A DNA stretch of 64,000 nt, from NCBI GenBank assembly GCA_025517465.1, contig JAOPKE010000010.1:1-64000 (forward strand), given 5' to 3'. This document shows, one piece after another, positions 43,190-53,493 of the stretch. Under the pieces are notes generated by a model, which searched no databases, was not told the DNA's origin, and was given only the letters and a program-made list of their open reading frames with translations. Source of the stretch: Halobacteria archaeon HArc-gm2. GTDB lineage: Archaea > Halobacteriota > Halobacteria > Halobacteriales > Haloarculaceae. Made by a program: the position numbers and the translations under genes. The stretch's first letter is position 1. Every line of letters begins with the position of its first letter.

Positions 43190-46100
43190 ATGGGCCTGGG
43201 GCCACGAGCAATTCCGCCACAGTCCGACTCTCGGCGGTACGTCCGACCACCGGACGAAGCGTACGAGACGGATTCCGAAGACGACGAGGAATACCACCAG
43301 TATCAGGCAACGAACAACGTTCTTCTGGAACGACTCACCGAGCGGATCACTGGACGCGGCGAGTACGGCGACACCGTCTACGATGTTAACCCGAAGGATC
43401 AGTTTTTCGCAGGCGCGTTGGCGAGTCAGTATCAGTACCGCGAGGCACAAGACTCGGACGATGCATTTGGGAACATCGCAACTCGAGTGGCTCCCTTCAC
43501 TATGGGACTACAGTTCAAGCTCCCTGGGTCGGTGCCTGACGACGAGACTGTGTCAGTCAATCCAACTGCGAAGGTTTTCTATCGACGGCTGCCGACATAC
43601 GAAGAGCAACAGGACTTCGGCGGACCTGTTGGATTTGATCCGGAGATTGCGGAGGACGACGCTCTCACGCCTCCAGAGGAAGACGAGGAAGCAGACGAAG
43701 ATGGACAAGACGACGTCACCGGAGGAGACGAAAGTGAGTATCTGGAGGAGGATGCTTCTCTCGAAGAACTCCGGCCCGTCTACGAACGTGTTCCGATAGA
43801 CGCCGGTCCATTAACGGTGACCGCGGGTGAGTTGAAACGGGCCGCGAAGTCGGACGGAGCGTTGTCCCCCCTCACTAACGACGACGCCCTGATGGAGGCG
43901 ATGGAGACGTTCCGACGAGACGAACGTCGGTACAAGAAGTCCGAACCCCCGGAGGAAGTTGACTCCCGCAACGAAGACAAAGTCCCAGAAGCGGCACTCG
44001 AAGACGAGGAGACTTTCGAGACGTTTCTGGACCGCCGGTTCAGCGGCGACACCCCGACCCCTGTTTGGGACTTCGAGATCTCCCTCACCGCACAATTCGA
44101 CGATGATGATATCATCGTCACTGTCTCGTTCGTCAATACACACGGAGTGGACTACCCCGACGCTTTAGACCCGAAGGGCGAGGAGTGGCGTGCGTTCTTC
44201 TTTGACGTCAACTTCGACGTTTCCGTCGAGGAGACACCGATCGAACCGTTCGTCTCCGACGAGATTAGACACGAGTACCACTACGATCCCGAGATGGACG
44301 GTCTTGGGCGAAACTGTAGCGTTGAACGGACGACTCAGACCACGATACGAACCGTGACCGTCCCGATGCACGAGCAACGGAAGTATCGGAGCCGAGAGTC
44401 TCTCTCGGCACCGTTCAGTGACTTTGGGTGGGGGACTATCGAGCCTCATTTAGAACGCATTTCCGAAGAGATGGAAGAGGCGCGTGAACAGTACGAGTCT
44501 ATGCGCTCGGAGGTATTGGAAGGGAGGAGTGAGAAAGCACGCGCAAAATTCGAAGAGAACCTAGAGGCCTTCGAAAAAGAACGACGCCGATTTGACCAAG
44601 GTAGGCGACTCATCCGCGACGACGTCGGGCACAGCCGTGACGCGTTCAAGTTCATGAACCAGACGTTCGACCAGATGGGTGAGAAGTACGAGGAGTGGTA
44701 CCTCTTCCAGATTATCTACATCGTGATGGCTATCCCCGATATAGTGGCTCAGACTGAGGAGATAGACTCCGAAGATCACTGTTTGGAAGAGGTTGACGTG
44801 ATCTACTTCCCCACGGGGGGTGGAAAGACCGAGGCCTATCTCGGTCTCGTCGTCTACACCGCTTTCCGAGATAGACTCCGAGGGAAGGATTATGGGACGA
44901 CCGCGCTCACGAAGTTTCCTCTCCGACTCCTCTCACTCCAACAGCTCCAGCGAATCGCCGACGTCTTCGCGCAGGCAGAGTTGATTCGACGCCGTGAATG
45001 TCCGGATACGGACGAGTTCAGTCTCGGGTACTTCGTTGGGAGTGGAAACACTCCGAACCAACTGATGGAGACGGACGAGGACGGTAACCTCACCGACAAC
45101 ATCGGCTTAGTACAGGATGAGGACAGTCGTTATGCGGAGAAGTGGAAGATCGTGACGACCTGCCCCTTCTGTGGTGAGGACTCTGTCGAACTAGACGGGG
45201 ACTACGATCGAATGCGTCTCCTCCACCTCTGTACGAACAGTGATTGTGACGAGGAGGAGCTGCCAATCTACGTCACCGACCGAGAAGTCTATCGATATGC
45301 TCCGACGTTCGTCGTGAGTACGATCGACAAGATCGCTGTCGTAGGGATGCAACGCCGGTTCCGAACCATCTTCGGCCGGCTCAAGAAACGGTGTCCGAAA
45401 CATGGTTTCTCTGGAGAGAATCGGTGCTTGGTAGCGAACCAGGGTTATTCACGTTACAGATGTGACGAGGACGTAGAAGACGTTGAACCAGTCGATCCGC
45501 CATCGATACTGATTCAGGACGAGCTCCACCTCCTCCGCGAAGAGTTCGGCGCGTTTGATTCACACTACGAGACATTCTTGCAGGAGTGGGCTGGCCGTGT
45601 CCGCGATGGGTGGATGATGAAGAACGTCACCGCGACGGCGACGATCAAAGGTGCAGAGGATCAGGTCCACGCACTATACTGGAAGGACGTGAACACATAC
45701 CCCTCTCCAGGACCGCTCCTCAAGCAGTCCTTCTACGCGTACGAAGATCCTCACCGGCTCGGACGCAGAATCGTGGGATCGGTACCACACAACGTATCTC
45801 GTACCTACGCCCTGGTCGAAGTTCTTCGGGAGTATGCTGACGTCGTTCAGCACTATCAACGAAACCCAGAAGACCTCTTGAACGAACTTGAGACCGAACG
45901 TCATCGAACTACACCGTACGGTGAAGTCGTCGATCTCGGCTTATCCGAAGAGACCTCCGAGCGACGGCAGACAGTACTGGATCTCTTGGAGTACTACGAC
46001 ACGCAGATCGCGTACAACATCCAGAAGGTGGACAGCGACCGTCTCCAACGTGCCGTCCCTTCGATGATCAATCCGTGGTTGGAGACACGAGAGGAAGAGC

Positions 46101-46909
46101 GAAATGCGCTGAACTCGGTCGTGATGAGTGGTGAGACGGGATTCGACGTCGTCCGAGAGGTTCTAGAGCGGTTGGAGTCTGACGACCCTGACGAACCTGT
46201 TGGAATCGTGAATGCGACCAGTATGATATCTCATGGCGTCGACGTTGACACGTTGAACTTTATCTCCTTCTTCGGGATGCCACGTCAGACGGCCGAGTAC
46301 ATACAAGCGTACTCACGGGTTGGGCGTGACGTCACCGGGACCGTCTTCGACCTGTTCAATCCGGTTCACGTCCGCGACCGTTCCCACTACACGCGGTTCG
46401 ATCGCTACCACGATTTCCAAGATCTACTGGTCGAAGCCACGCCCCTCGAGCGATGGGCCGAATTTGCAGTGAACTGTACTATGCCTGGAATCTTCGCCGC
46501 GACACTTCTCCAATACTACGACGAGCAACTAGAGTCCTCGGTCGGTCGGGTATACCTGTACGACTCGTTCCGCGAAGCCCAACGCGCGGGTGATATCGAC
46601 AAAGACGAACTCTTGGAGTTCGTCAAGCGGTCGTACTGCGTCACGCCCGAACAGCGTCCCGAATGGGCAGAAGACCGCACGGTCGAACTCTACGAGAAGA
46701 AAGTAGAGCGCGAGTTCCACGACATTTGGGAGCGGTGTATGTCTGGCCATCCGAAAGATGGGTACCAAGGCTGGATAGGGAACATGATCAAGCGGAGTGA
46801 CGAAGACAGAGGACCCATGCGTAGTCTCCGTGATATCGACGAACAACTACCGATCGACGTCGATACGGGAACGGCACAGGTGCTGAATATGTTCGACAGG
46901 AGGCAATAA
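43190..46909 (+). CDS. drmA: DrmA, DISARM SF2 helicase
   Basis: The protein has 1,239 residues. A large acidic N-terminal half (with EEDEEADEDGQDD near residue 165) precedes a superfamily-2 helicase core. It has Walker A YFPTGGGKTEAYLGL (about 537-551), DEAH-type Walker B ILIQDELHLLREEF (about 775), VTATATIKGAEDQ (motif III), ATSMISHGVDVDTLNF (motif V, about 1006) and QAYSRVGRD (motif VI). Several CxxC pairs lie between motifs I and II (TCPFCGEDSV; LCTNSDCDEEE). DrmA and DrmB together bind phage DNA ends and drive restriction in DISARM. drmB begins 2 nt after the stop. Core assignment is firm. Confidence 0.85.
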   Translation: MGLGPRAIPPQSDSRRYVRPPDEAYETDSEDDEEYHQYQATNNVLLERLTERITGRGEYGDTVYDVNPKDQFFAGALASQYQYREAQDSDDAFGNIATRVAPFTMGLQFKLPGSVPDDETVSVNPTAKVFYRRLPTYEEQQDFGGPVGFDPEIAEDDALTPPEEDEEADEDGQDDVTGGDESEYLEEDASLEELRPVYERVPIDAGPLTVTAGELKRAAKSDGALSPLTNDDALMEAMETFRRDERRYKKSEPPEEVDSRNEDKVPEAALEDEETFETFLDRRFSGDTPTPVWDFEISLTAQFDDDDIIVTVSFVNTHGVDYPDALDPKGEEWRAFFFDVNFDVSVEETPIEPFVSDEIRHEYHYDPEMDGLGRNCSVERTTQTTIRTVTVPMHEQRKYRSRESLSAPFSDFGWGTIEPHLERISEEMEEAREQYESMRSEVLEGRSEKARAKFEENLEAFEKERRRFDQGRRLIRDDVGHSRDAFKFMNQTFDQMGEKYEEWYLFQIIYIVMAIPDIVAQTEEIDSEDHCLEEVDVIYFPTGGGKTEAYLGLVVYTAFRDRLRGKDYGTTALTKFPLRLLSLQQLQRIADVFAQAELIRRRECPDTDEFSLGYFVGSGNTPNQLMETDEDGNLTDNIGLVQDEDSRYAEKWKIVTTCPFCGEDSVELDGDYDRMRLLHLCTNSDCDEEELPIYVTDREVYRYAPTFVVSTIDKIAVVGMQRRFRTIFGRLKKRCPKHGFSGENRCLVANQGYSRYRCDEDVEDVEPVDPPSILIQDELHLLREEFGAFDSHYETFLQEWAGRVRDGWMMKNVTATATIKGAEDQVHALYWKDVNTYPSPGPLLKQSFYAYEDPHRLGRRIVGSVPHNVSRTYALVEVLREYADVVQHYQRNPEDLLNELETERHRTTPYGEVVDLGLSEETSERRQTVLDLLEYYDTQIAYNIQKVDSDRLQRAVPSMINPWLETREEERNALNSVVMSGETGFDVVREVLERLESDDPDEPVGIVNATSMISHGVDVDTLNFISFFGMPRQTAEYIQAYSRVGRDVTGTVFDLFNPVHVRDRSHYTRFDRYHDFQDLLVEATPLERWAEFAVNCTMPGIFAATLLQYYDEQLESSVGRVYLYDSFREAQRAGDIDKDELLEFVKRSYCVTPEQRPEWAEDRTVELYEKKVEREFHDIWERCMSGHPKDGYQGWIGNMIKRSDEDRGPMRSLRDIDEQLPIDVDTGTAQVLNMFDRRQ

Positions 46910-46911
46910 CG

Positions 46912-48861
46912 ATGGCAGATTCAGAAATGAATCGCGGTCTGGCGCAGGTGATGTACCGGTTCGGTCCCGAGTCACTCTTCGACTACGGGCGACGGGGACT
47001 GTCGATGAAAGTATCCCGTTGGGAGACAGATAAGATCGGAACCCTCGATGCGAATTACGTCGCAGAACAGATTTCTACGCAGGCAGCCGGATTCCGGAAC
47101 GACGACGAGGATCCGTGGGCCGACCTCACGGTTGACGATGTCGACTTTCGCCGACCGAACCGGGTTGTCGGGTCACTGTATCCGCTCGTCATGTATTGCC
47201 AGAACCGGAGTTGTCACCGGGTAGTCAGCAAGAAGGAGCCGAGCCACTTCGTCTACACTGACGGCGAGTGTCCCGAATGTAGCGGAGACCTCCGGCAACT
47301 CGCGTTCGTACTCGTTCACGACTGCGGGAACATGATGTCGATCAACCCGCAACCCTGTAGTGACCCCGATCACGGGTACGACCACATCTACCTCAACAAG
47401 CAGAACATCAACGATCCGCTCTCGTGGTACTTCTATTGCGGTGAGTGCGGTGACTTCTGCGGGAACATGTCGAAGAGATGTACTAAATGTCACTCGGAAC
47501 GCGTGTACTTCCGACCGATCGCTAGCAATAGCGTATACTACTCACAGGGGGACGTCTTGGTCAATCTCCCGATAGACCAACGTTACAGTGACGATATCGA
47601 GTACGGTGAGAGTTGGGCTCGCATTTTGATGGCTGCCCACCTCGGGGATATCGACGACGTCGTAGAAGAGGAGAAGAAGACATACGAAGAGTTGGGGCGG
47701 ATGAGTGTCGACGAGCGTGACGCCAAAAGACGAGAGAAGCAAATCGAGGAGTTGAAAGAGAAAGTCGGAGCGGACCAAGTCGAGGCTATGATCGACAGTG
47801 GTGTTGACCTCGGTGACGTTTTCGACGTAGCAGAAGACACGATAAAGGGATCTACGCGAGAGGAAGTCGTCGAAGAAAACCGGGATCGTGTCGAACTACC
47901 GTCGCAACGTGAAGCTGACGGAGACGTCGAACAGGCGTATTCGACACTTTCCCACGAACTCTTCACCTATATCCGTTCGACACAGGGCTACGAAGGCGAC
48001 CTTGACGTGACGGAGGGGATGGAACGACAGCCGACACCTCTCTCCCTGGACGGCCTTCTCGATCAAGACGACTTCCTCGAGTCGAACCCAGAGGCAGAGG
48101 TCTACCCAGAGAAGCTCCAGAAGGTCAATATCGCATCGGCATGGGTCGTAGACAACCTCCCACTGCTGAATTATACGTTCGGGTTCACACGCGACCGACC
48201 CGAGCGGTCACGAACAGACCTCCAGCCCTTCCCACACCCCCGTGGAGAAGACACCACACCAGTATACGTCGATCAAACTCCTTCGGAGGCGATCGTCCTC
48301 CAGATAGACCGTGGAGCGATCGTAGACTGGCTCGAAGAGAAGGGGTCACTGAGAAGCATCGAGTCTCCCGACACCGATAACGAGAGCGAGCTCAAGCGTT
48401 GGTTCCTGGAAAACGTGGATACGAACGAACTTCAGGATCACCACTCGCCGGTCGAAGACGATCTCACGCGAGATGTGTATACTCTTCTACATTCGATGAG
48501 TCACGCTCTGATGCGGAAGGCGAGCGGTCAGTGTGGTCTCGACAGCAACAGTATCTCCGAATACGTGATGCCGAGTATTCCGGCGATTTTCCTCTACGCG
48601 AGCAGCACCGAACACTTCTCTCTGGGTGGAATGCACACGTTGTTCAAGACTCGAATCCACCCGTGGGTCGACGAGACGATCGCAGACGTACAGCAGTGTG
48701 TATACGATCCCGTGTGTTCCCACGAAGATGGGGCCTGTCACGCGTGCCTCTATATGAGTGAGGTTGCGTGTGAGAGTGCGAACGGGAACCTCGATCGACG
48801 ATATCTGGTCGGTGGTGGCCGCGGGCGTATACCGGCATTCTGGGAATCTGAATACGTGTGA
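46912..48861 (+). CDS. drmB: DrmB, DUF1998 zinc-binding protein
   Basis: The 649-residue protein has zinc-type Cys clusters in the N-terminal third (CQNRSCHRVV ... CPECSGDLRQ; CGECGDFCGN ... CTKCHSERV). A charged coiled coil (about 245-330) follows, and a DUF1998 domain at the C-terminus (about 520-640) has LLHSMSHALMRKASGQCGLD, SIPAIFLYASS and CVYDPVCSHEDGACHACLYM. DrmB is the obligate partner of DrmA. The genes are nearly contiguous and drmC overlaps its stop. Confidence 0.85.
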   Translation: MADSEMNRGLAQVMYRFGPESLFDYGRRGLSMKVSRWETDKIGTLDANYVAEQISTQAAGFRNDDEDPWADLTVDDVDFRRPNRVVGSLYPLVMYCQNRSCHRVVSKKEPSHFVYTDGECPECSGDLRQLAFVLVHDCGNMMSINPQPCSDPDHGYDHIYLNKQNINDPLSWYFYCGECGDFCGNMSKRCTKCHSERVYFRPIASNSVYYSQGDVLVNLPIDQRYSDDIEYGESWARILMAAHLGDIDDVVEEEKKTYEELGRMSVDERDAKRREKQIEELKEKVGADQVEAMIDSGVDLGDVFDVAEDTIKGSTREEVVEENRDRVELPSQREADGDVEQAYSTLSHELFTYIRSTQGYEGDLDVTEGMERQPTPLSLDGLLDQDDFLESNPEAEVYPEKLQKVNIASAWVVDNLPLLNYTFGFTRDRPERSRTDLQPFPHPRGEDTTPVYVDQTPSEAIVLQIDRGAIVDWLEEKGSLRSIESPDTDNESELKRWFLENVDTNELQDHHSPVEDDLTRDVYTLLHSMSHALMRKASGQCGLDSNSISEYVMPSIPAIFLYASSTEHFSLGGMHTLFKTRIHPWVDETIADVQQCVYDPVCSHEDGACHACLYMSEVACESANGNLDRRYLVGGGRGRIPAFWESEYV

Positions 48862-49766
48862 CCCGAGATACGAACTTCTCCCACGACCCCGATGCGATAT
48901 GTACTAATTTCACTGTAAGTCGTCAATTCGACGACTTCAGCCGAGTGGTGGCGATACGAGATGCCATCGTCGAAATCGGCCGTGAAGAGATTTCGCGTGC
49001 TGTCGTAAACGAGAAGCTAGACTCTCCACTTACGACCAGGGAGGCCGCGGCGGTGTTCACCTGTCTACAAAAGAACGGTGCAGCCACACAAGTAGCGACT
49101 GATGACGGAGGATTCGCCAACTACACGTTCAAGATCCATCCCGAAGAGGCATCAAGCGTGTTGACTCAGCAAGCTGCGGGCATCGCTTCTCGCGGATCCC
49201 CTGATCGAATGGAATCGAGTGAAACCGACGTAGAATTCGTCGCAACTCTCCCTGGCGGGTTCAACCCACGATCTACTCAAGTGCGTGCTCTTCCAGACAT
49301 TGCTTCGACGATTCGAAATCAAGTGTTCACAGCCGACTCGTCGATTCGGATCGCTAACCCGTATTTCGATCCCTCACTCGAACTGGTCGAGGATTTGTCG
49401 AGCCTCCCCCGGCGCGGAGTAGAGACACGCCTGCTGACACGGGAGACGGCCGATGAGGAAGGGGATACACACGTAACCCTCGACAAGATGTGGGAATTGA
49501 TAGATGAAGAACACCGTGCCAACTTCGAGGTCAGGGATCTATACAAGTGGGACAAGGAGAAGGGAGCCCAAGCATATGCTACGCATGCGAAGACCGTTAT
49601 TGTTGACGATACCGTCTGCTACGTCGGGAGTGCTAACCTCACCGATACGAGTCTCTTCACAAACTTCGAGTTCGGAGTTGTCGTGGAAGGTGACATCGTC
49701 GCGGAAGCGGTAGCACTGTTCGACGAAGTGTTCGAGTATTCTCATCCAGTGGAGTTCTCCGAGTAA
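48858..49766 (+). CDS. drmC: DrmC, phospholipase-D-like protein
   Basis: The 302-residue protein starts at a GTG overlapping the drmB stop by 4 nt. A winged-helix-like N-terminus (about 20-90: EISRAVVNEKLDSPLTTREA) is followed by a PLD domain: SIRIANPYFDPSLELVEDL and the HxK(x)4D motif in YATHAKTVIVDDTVCYVGS, then SANLTDTSLFTNFEFGVV. Only one complete HKD motif is present, as in other DrmC proteins, which may dimerise. In known DISARM the PLD protein is dispensable for some phages. Confidence 0.8.
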   Translation: MTRDTNFSHDPDAICTNFTVSRQFDDFSRVVAIRDAIVEIGREEISRAVVNEKLDSPLTTREAAAVFTCLQKNGAATQVATDDGGFANYTFKIHPEEASSVLTQQAAGIASRGSPDRMESSETDVEFVATLPGGFNPRSTQVRALPDIASTIRNQVFTADSSIRIANPYFDPSLELVEDLSSLPRRGVETRLLTRETADEEGDTHVTLDKMWELIDEEHRANFEVRDLYKWDKEKGAQAYATHAKTVIVDDTVCYVGSANLTDTSLFTNFEFGVVVEGDIVAEAVALFDEVFEYSHPVEFSE

Positions 49767-49885
49767 TTCGACGGCACGATAACTGGAAAACGTATTTATA
49801 TCTCGGCCAATATGCCTTATACAAGACTTCCTGCAGACAACTTCGTGTTGAGCTTTCGAAAAACCATCCGTGCGGTAGACTGGTA

Positions 49886-50881
49886 ATGCACCCGGATACG
49901 CCCCCTGACGAGTCTAACGTACTCGAAAAGGTCGAGACTGCCCTGAAACAGGCGGTCCGACAGAGCCCCGACTTGAGCTGGGAGTACGGTACGCGAATCA
50001 AGCGCCAGAAATATACCTACTTGGCAGTCGATCATTTCACGGGTGACGACGAACCGTTTCCAGTCACTTACAGCTGGTACAAGTTCGGCGCCGTGATGCC
50101 AGCGGCACCGAAATCGGGGACTATCGGTCCCGTGAGCACGCAAATGCCTGCGCCTGACGTGCGTGAGTCAGGAGTCTTCACAGTGACTTTCGACGAGATA
50201 GTTAATTTCTTTGAACAGGGAGACTTCACTCCTGGGCTGACCGAGGAATCTTGGTACGCGAGTGATCTGGAGTTCTTGTCGAGCTTCTACGAGCAGCACG
50301 CCCCCGACGACTATAGGGAACTGTACCTGGGCAATATCGAACTCCGTCAGAATCTCGACTCTGCTATCAGAGAACTAGAAGAGACCAGATCCGATTCCCC
50401 CGACCCGGTAATTCAGGTTGAGGACTACGAAGAAATTGGTCGGGCAGCCGCACGGGTTCATCTCGGCGTAATCCGTGGACCGGCGCTGGGTCAAACGTTA
50501 GACGAACTGCGACAGTTCACGAACCTAGTGGAGGACGCCTTCCTCGTACTCAGTCAGACTAATACGGGGGAGGTCACAGGGGACCAGCTAGAGCTCCTCT
50601 GTGATTTGAGAGACGTCTACAACGAGTGGGTCTGGGAGTACCCCGCGCTCTTGATGTCGAAGGAGACTGCACAAGGTCCCAACGCCTCGACGCTGCGGAA
50701 GTGGTCTTCACAGAAACACTTCTCTGTGGAAGACAATCTACAGGACAAGATCGAAGAGGTGGAGCAGTCGTGTTCGGCGGTTGGCTTGAAGCCGACCTCG
50801 TCACAGTATCCGGATCACGACGACGAAGTAGAGACCATCGGACGGAGGATAGCCCTTCAGGCTATGCGTCGGGATGACTGA
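49886..50881 (+). CDS. Unknown protein coupled to a PIN-like gene
   Basis: The 331-residue protein starts MHPDTPPDESNVLEKVETAL. An alpha/beta first part (TYLAVDHFTGDDEPFPVTYS; GVFTVTFDEIVNFFEQGDF) is followed by a mostly helical second part (about 140-330). No catalytic motif is seen. It overlaps the next gene by 8 nt and lies 119 nt after drmC on the same strand, so it likely belongs to the same system. It is not one of the DISARM components known to me. Confidence 0.6.
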   Translation: MHPDTPPDESNVLEKVETALKQAVRQSPDLSWEYGTRIKRQKYTYLAVDHFTGDDEPFPVTYSWYKFGAVMPAAPKSGTIGPVSTQMPAPDVRESGVFTVTFDEIVNFFEQGDFTPGLTEESWYASDLEFLSSFYEQHAPDDYRELYLGNIELRQNLDSAIRELEETRSDSPDPVIQVEDYEEIGRAAARVHLGVIRGPALGQTLDELRQFTNLVEDAFLVLSQTNTGEVTGDQLELLCDLRDVYNEWVWEYPALLMSKETAQGPNASTLRKWSSQKHFSVEDNLQDKIEEVEQSCSAVGLKPTSSQYPDHDDEVETIGRRIALQAMRRDD

Positions 50882-51659
50882 GTCAAGACCGAGAGGTACG
50901 GTGAACGACGTATTTACAGACACGTGTGTACTGTTCGATTACGCGGTTGAGAGTCAACCTACAGCGATAACTGTGTTCGAAGAACGACCAAGCCTAGACA
51001 AGGTAATCAGTCAGCGTATCCAACGGGAATTCGACTCGGTAGCGACTCGTCAGCAGGATATCCACCGGGAGTTACTGAATTTCGTGGTGAGGGAAGAACT
51101 CGACGAGTACGAACCAGAGAGTGTCGGTAGTCAGAAGAACGACGTCCGCTACGTCGTCGATCTCTACTCGGAATTGACCGAATTGGAGGAAGACGTCGAG
51201 GCAGTTCGGCGGTTGAACGAACTGATCAATCGTCTAGAGAAGGCACGTGACGAACTCTTCGGCCCCGAAGGCCGAGTTACTATCTTGACTGTTGATGGCG
51301 TAGATGCTCAACTGATGGGGCTGCTCCGTGGAGTTATAGAGAACGAAGCCGACGTACGAGTTCTGTGTGATGTCGTCGCTTGGAGGCGTAACGGTGGTTC
51401 AGGCGTGTTCCTTACCGAAGATACCGAAGATATCCTAGGTGACGGCGAATCTCGAGACGACGAGGACGGGGGCGACGATGAGGGCGGAGGAGGAGGGCTA
51501 CCTGATTCGTTCGACGATTTCTTCGGAACTGAAGACAAGTCAGTACCAGACCGGATCAACGACCAAATCGTGATCCGGTACGATTCTGAATCTAAGTTGT
51601 CCATCCTCTCCACAGGGGACTTCATTAACAGAAAGCATTCGAAGCAAGAATCTATCTAA
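50874..51659 (+). CDS. PIN-like nuclease candidate
   Basis: The 261-residue protein begins MTESRPRGTVNDVFTDTCVL; the VFTDTCVLFDYA start and the later SGVFLTEDTEDIL give the separated acidic residues of a PIN fold, with helices between. A Gly/Asp-rich linker (about 195-215) precedes a short C-terminal tail. PIN domains cut RNA or single-stranded DNA. With the overlapping upstream gene it could form a toxin/antitoxin-like effector pair inside the DISARM locus. Confidence 0.5.
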   Translation: MTESRPRGTVNDVFTDTCVLFDYAVESQPTAITVFEERPSLDKVISQRIQREFDSVATRQQDIHRELLNFVVREELDEYEPESVGSQKNDVRYVVDLYSELTELEEDVEAVRRLNELINRLEKARDELFGPEGRVTILTVDGVDAQLMGLLRGVIENEADVRVLCDVVAWRRNGGSGVFLTEDTEDILGDGESRDDEDGGDDEGGGGGLPDSFDDFFGTEDKSVPDRINDQIVIRYDSESKLSILSTGDFINRKHSKQESI

Positions 51660-51762
51660 CTCCGTCAAGATATTCCGCGACCAAAGCCAGAGCCTCGTGA
51701 TTGCAACGTTACAAATGACGAGGCCGGAAACACGGTTTTGATGATGTCGGGTTTAGGGACGT

Positions 51763-52452
51763 TTATCGAGATTCGGCGACGATTTCTCGAATCATCTCTC
51801 GTGCCTCATCCTCTGATAGCCCTTCGAGCTGTACGTTCGTCAGTGCGTGGTTGAACCGTCGCGTCGTCTCGTCAATGACACTCGACTTTTCGTCTGCGAG
51901 TTCGTCACACATCACCCGAACGGCGGGCTGATAGCGCGCAAACCAGCGGTCGAACACCTTGTTGACCATCGTCTGGTTGGCAAAGACTGCATCTGTTATC
52001 GAATAGTCGTCACCACGGGATGTGAGCTCCGCGATCCACCAGAGACGGTGGATCGCATTCGAGTACAGGTCGGTGCCTGCACCGAGGAACTTCTCTCTCA
52101 TCGCTTCTTCGGACCGATACTTCCAACGGTACCGGACGAGATCGTGATACTTGACGACTGCTAGCCAGTGCCAAAGACCTGGATCGCCGGCGGTTCGTCT
52201 CGTGATATCGAGGCCCCGGTGAATGTCTTCGGCGAGTGACCCATCTATAGCTGTTTCGTGCTTCGGGTACTCCTCTAGCGCCTTCTCTACCGCCGAATCG
52301 ATCTTGTCGAGGTCAGCCGTCGGATGACCAGGCATGGGCTCCACGTACTCGTTCAGCTGTTCTTCGGTGAGCGTCGCCTCGCCTTTCATGAACGATTGAC
52401 CAACAAGTCGGCGCCCATCTTCCGTCAGTCGGTGTAATTCTGTATCGGTCAC
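51763..52452 (-). CDS. Cassette 1 gene C: DUF6339-like helical protein
   Basis: The 229-residue protein has, in its centre, GDPGLWHWLAVVKYHDLVRYRWKY (about 93-116) and FLGAGTDLYSNAIHRLWWIAEL (about 124-145). These conserved blocks recur in the third gene of cassette 2 at 63.1 kb (TGLWHYL, VHYRW, KAGTDAYSNALHRIWWGAEL) and recall DUF6339 proteins. The helical remainder is acidic. It follows gene B with one base between them. Role unknown; an adaptor or effector of the GHKL ATPase is possible. Confidence 0.65.
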   Translation of the reverse strand: MTDTELHRLTEDGRRLVGQSFMKGEATLTEEQLNEYVEPMPGHPTADLDKIDSAVEKALEEYPKHETAIDGSLAEDIHRGLDITRRTAGDPGLWHWLAVVKYHDLVRYRWKYRSEEAMREKFLGAGTDLYSNAIHRLWWIAELTSRGDDYSITDAVFANQTMVNKVFDRWFARYQPAVRVMCDELADEKSSVIDETTRRFNHALTNVQLEGLSEDEAREMIREIVAESR

Positions 52453-52453
52453 G

Positions 52454-53491
52454 TTAAATCTGGAGGCCCTCCTCCATGAGGTGGATCAGTTGCTCTCGTG
52501 GGTTTATGTACTCTTGAAGTTCGCTATCGATCCGCTGTACCACGTAGGGTAGAGTCTGTGGGTCAGAGAGTTCGTCCTTGAGACGGCGGGTCGCTTCCGA
52601 CGCGTCGTTAGTATCGTAGAGGTTTGGGGCGAACGTCTGGAGCACCATCTCCTGCCACTCGTGCTCGACGTCGCCCTCTACGTCTACCGCACTTCCGGCC
52701 CGAACGAGCAGTTGTACCCATACACCGTAGCTTACCTGATCCAGTATCACGTCACGCATACGAGCTTCGGCCCCGACAGATCCTCTATTCTGTAGCACCT
52801 CGGCAATACGTGGATGGTCGGAGTTGATCCACAATTTAGGGCGACTCTCATTCCGGAAGTCGAGGTAGTACAACTTGTTCCCATCTGGGAGGTGAGCGTT
52901 TCGTGAGAACCGTACTCGTTCACCATCGATGGCGGCATGCTCTTCGCCGTCGGGCCGGTCGACGACGACGTAGTACAGTGGCCCACTGGCGACGCGGAAG
53001 TTCTGTTGATCGGCGTAATCGTTCGGTTCTTCTTCCTGGCGTGATTCTGTCCGAACGAGATACGGACGTAGTTCGACTGTCCCTCGGACAGTGCTCTTGG
53101 GAACTTCTATCACGACGTCGTATTCACCGGGCGTGGTCGGGGCTTCGGAGATAACGACCCGGTCACGGTAGATTGTCTCGTGGCAGCGAATGGTGACGTA
53201 TAGCTTGGCTGGAGGCTGTGCCCGCTCGTCCTGGGGAAAGACTGCCTGGACAGTCTCCTCGGGCAGACGTAGTTTCCCGTGGAGAGTGATGGTATTCCAA
53301 TTCGGCTCGTCACTACTATCAGACGACGATACCGTCGACGCGAGGTCGATCTCTGTTTGTGTCGGTTTCAGTTCGAGCGGGGTCTGATTCCCGTCGTCAA
53401 CGGCGAACGAGTCTAGCTCGAAATCGACTCCGGTTTCCCGGTAGCTGAATGGAAGGGTCGTAGTCCGGTATCGTTGCGAGTGTCTGGTCAC
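52454..53491 (-). CDS. Cassette 1 gene B: beta-rich protein
   Basis: The 345-residue protein has many beta strands in the first half (WNTITLHGKLRLPEETVQAV; AKLYVTIRCHETIYRDRVVI; VRGTVELRPYLVRTE) and a helical C-terminus. The blocks HLPDGNKLYYLDF, PKLWINSDHPRIAEVLQN and VSYGVWVQLL match gene B of cassette 2 (DNHIHYLSL, PQLYLNREHKQVANVLNN, IEHSVWTQLL). It sits between the GHKL ATPase and DUF6339-like genes with gaps of 1-2 nt. Family not recognised. Confidence 0.65.
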   Translation of the reverse strand: MTRHSQRYRTTTLPFSYRETGVDFELDSFAVDDGNQTPLELKPTQTEIDLASTVSSSDSSDEPNWNTITLHGKLRLPEETVQAVFPQDERAQPPAKLYVTIRCHETIYRDRVVISEAPTTPGEYDVVIEVPKSTVRGTVELRPYLVRTESRQEEEPNDYADQQNFRVASGPLYYVVVDRPDGEEHAAIDGERVRFSRNAHLPDGNKLYYLDFRNESRPKLWINSDHPRIAEVLQNRGSVGAEARMRDVILDQVSYGVWVQLLVRAGSAVDVEGDVEHEWQEMVLQTFAPNLYDTNDASEATRRLKDELSDPQTLPYVVQRIDSELQEYINPREQLIHLMEEGLQI

Positions 53492-53493
53492 AC

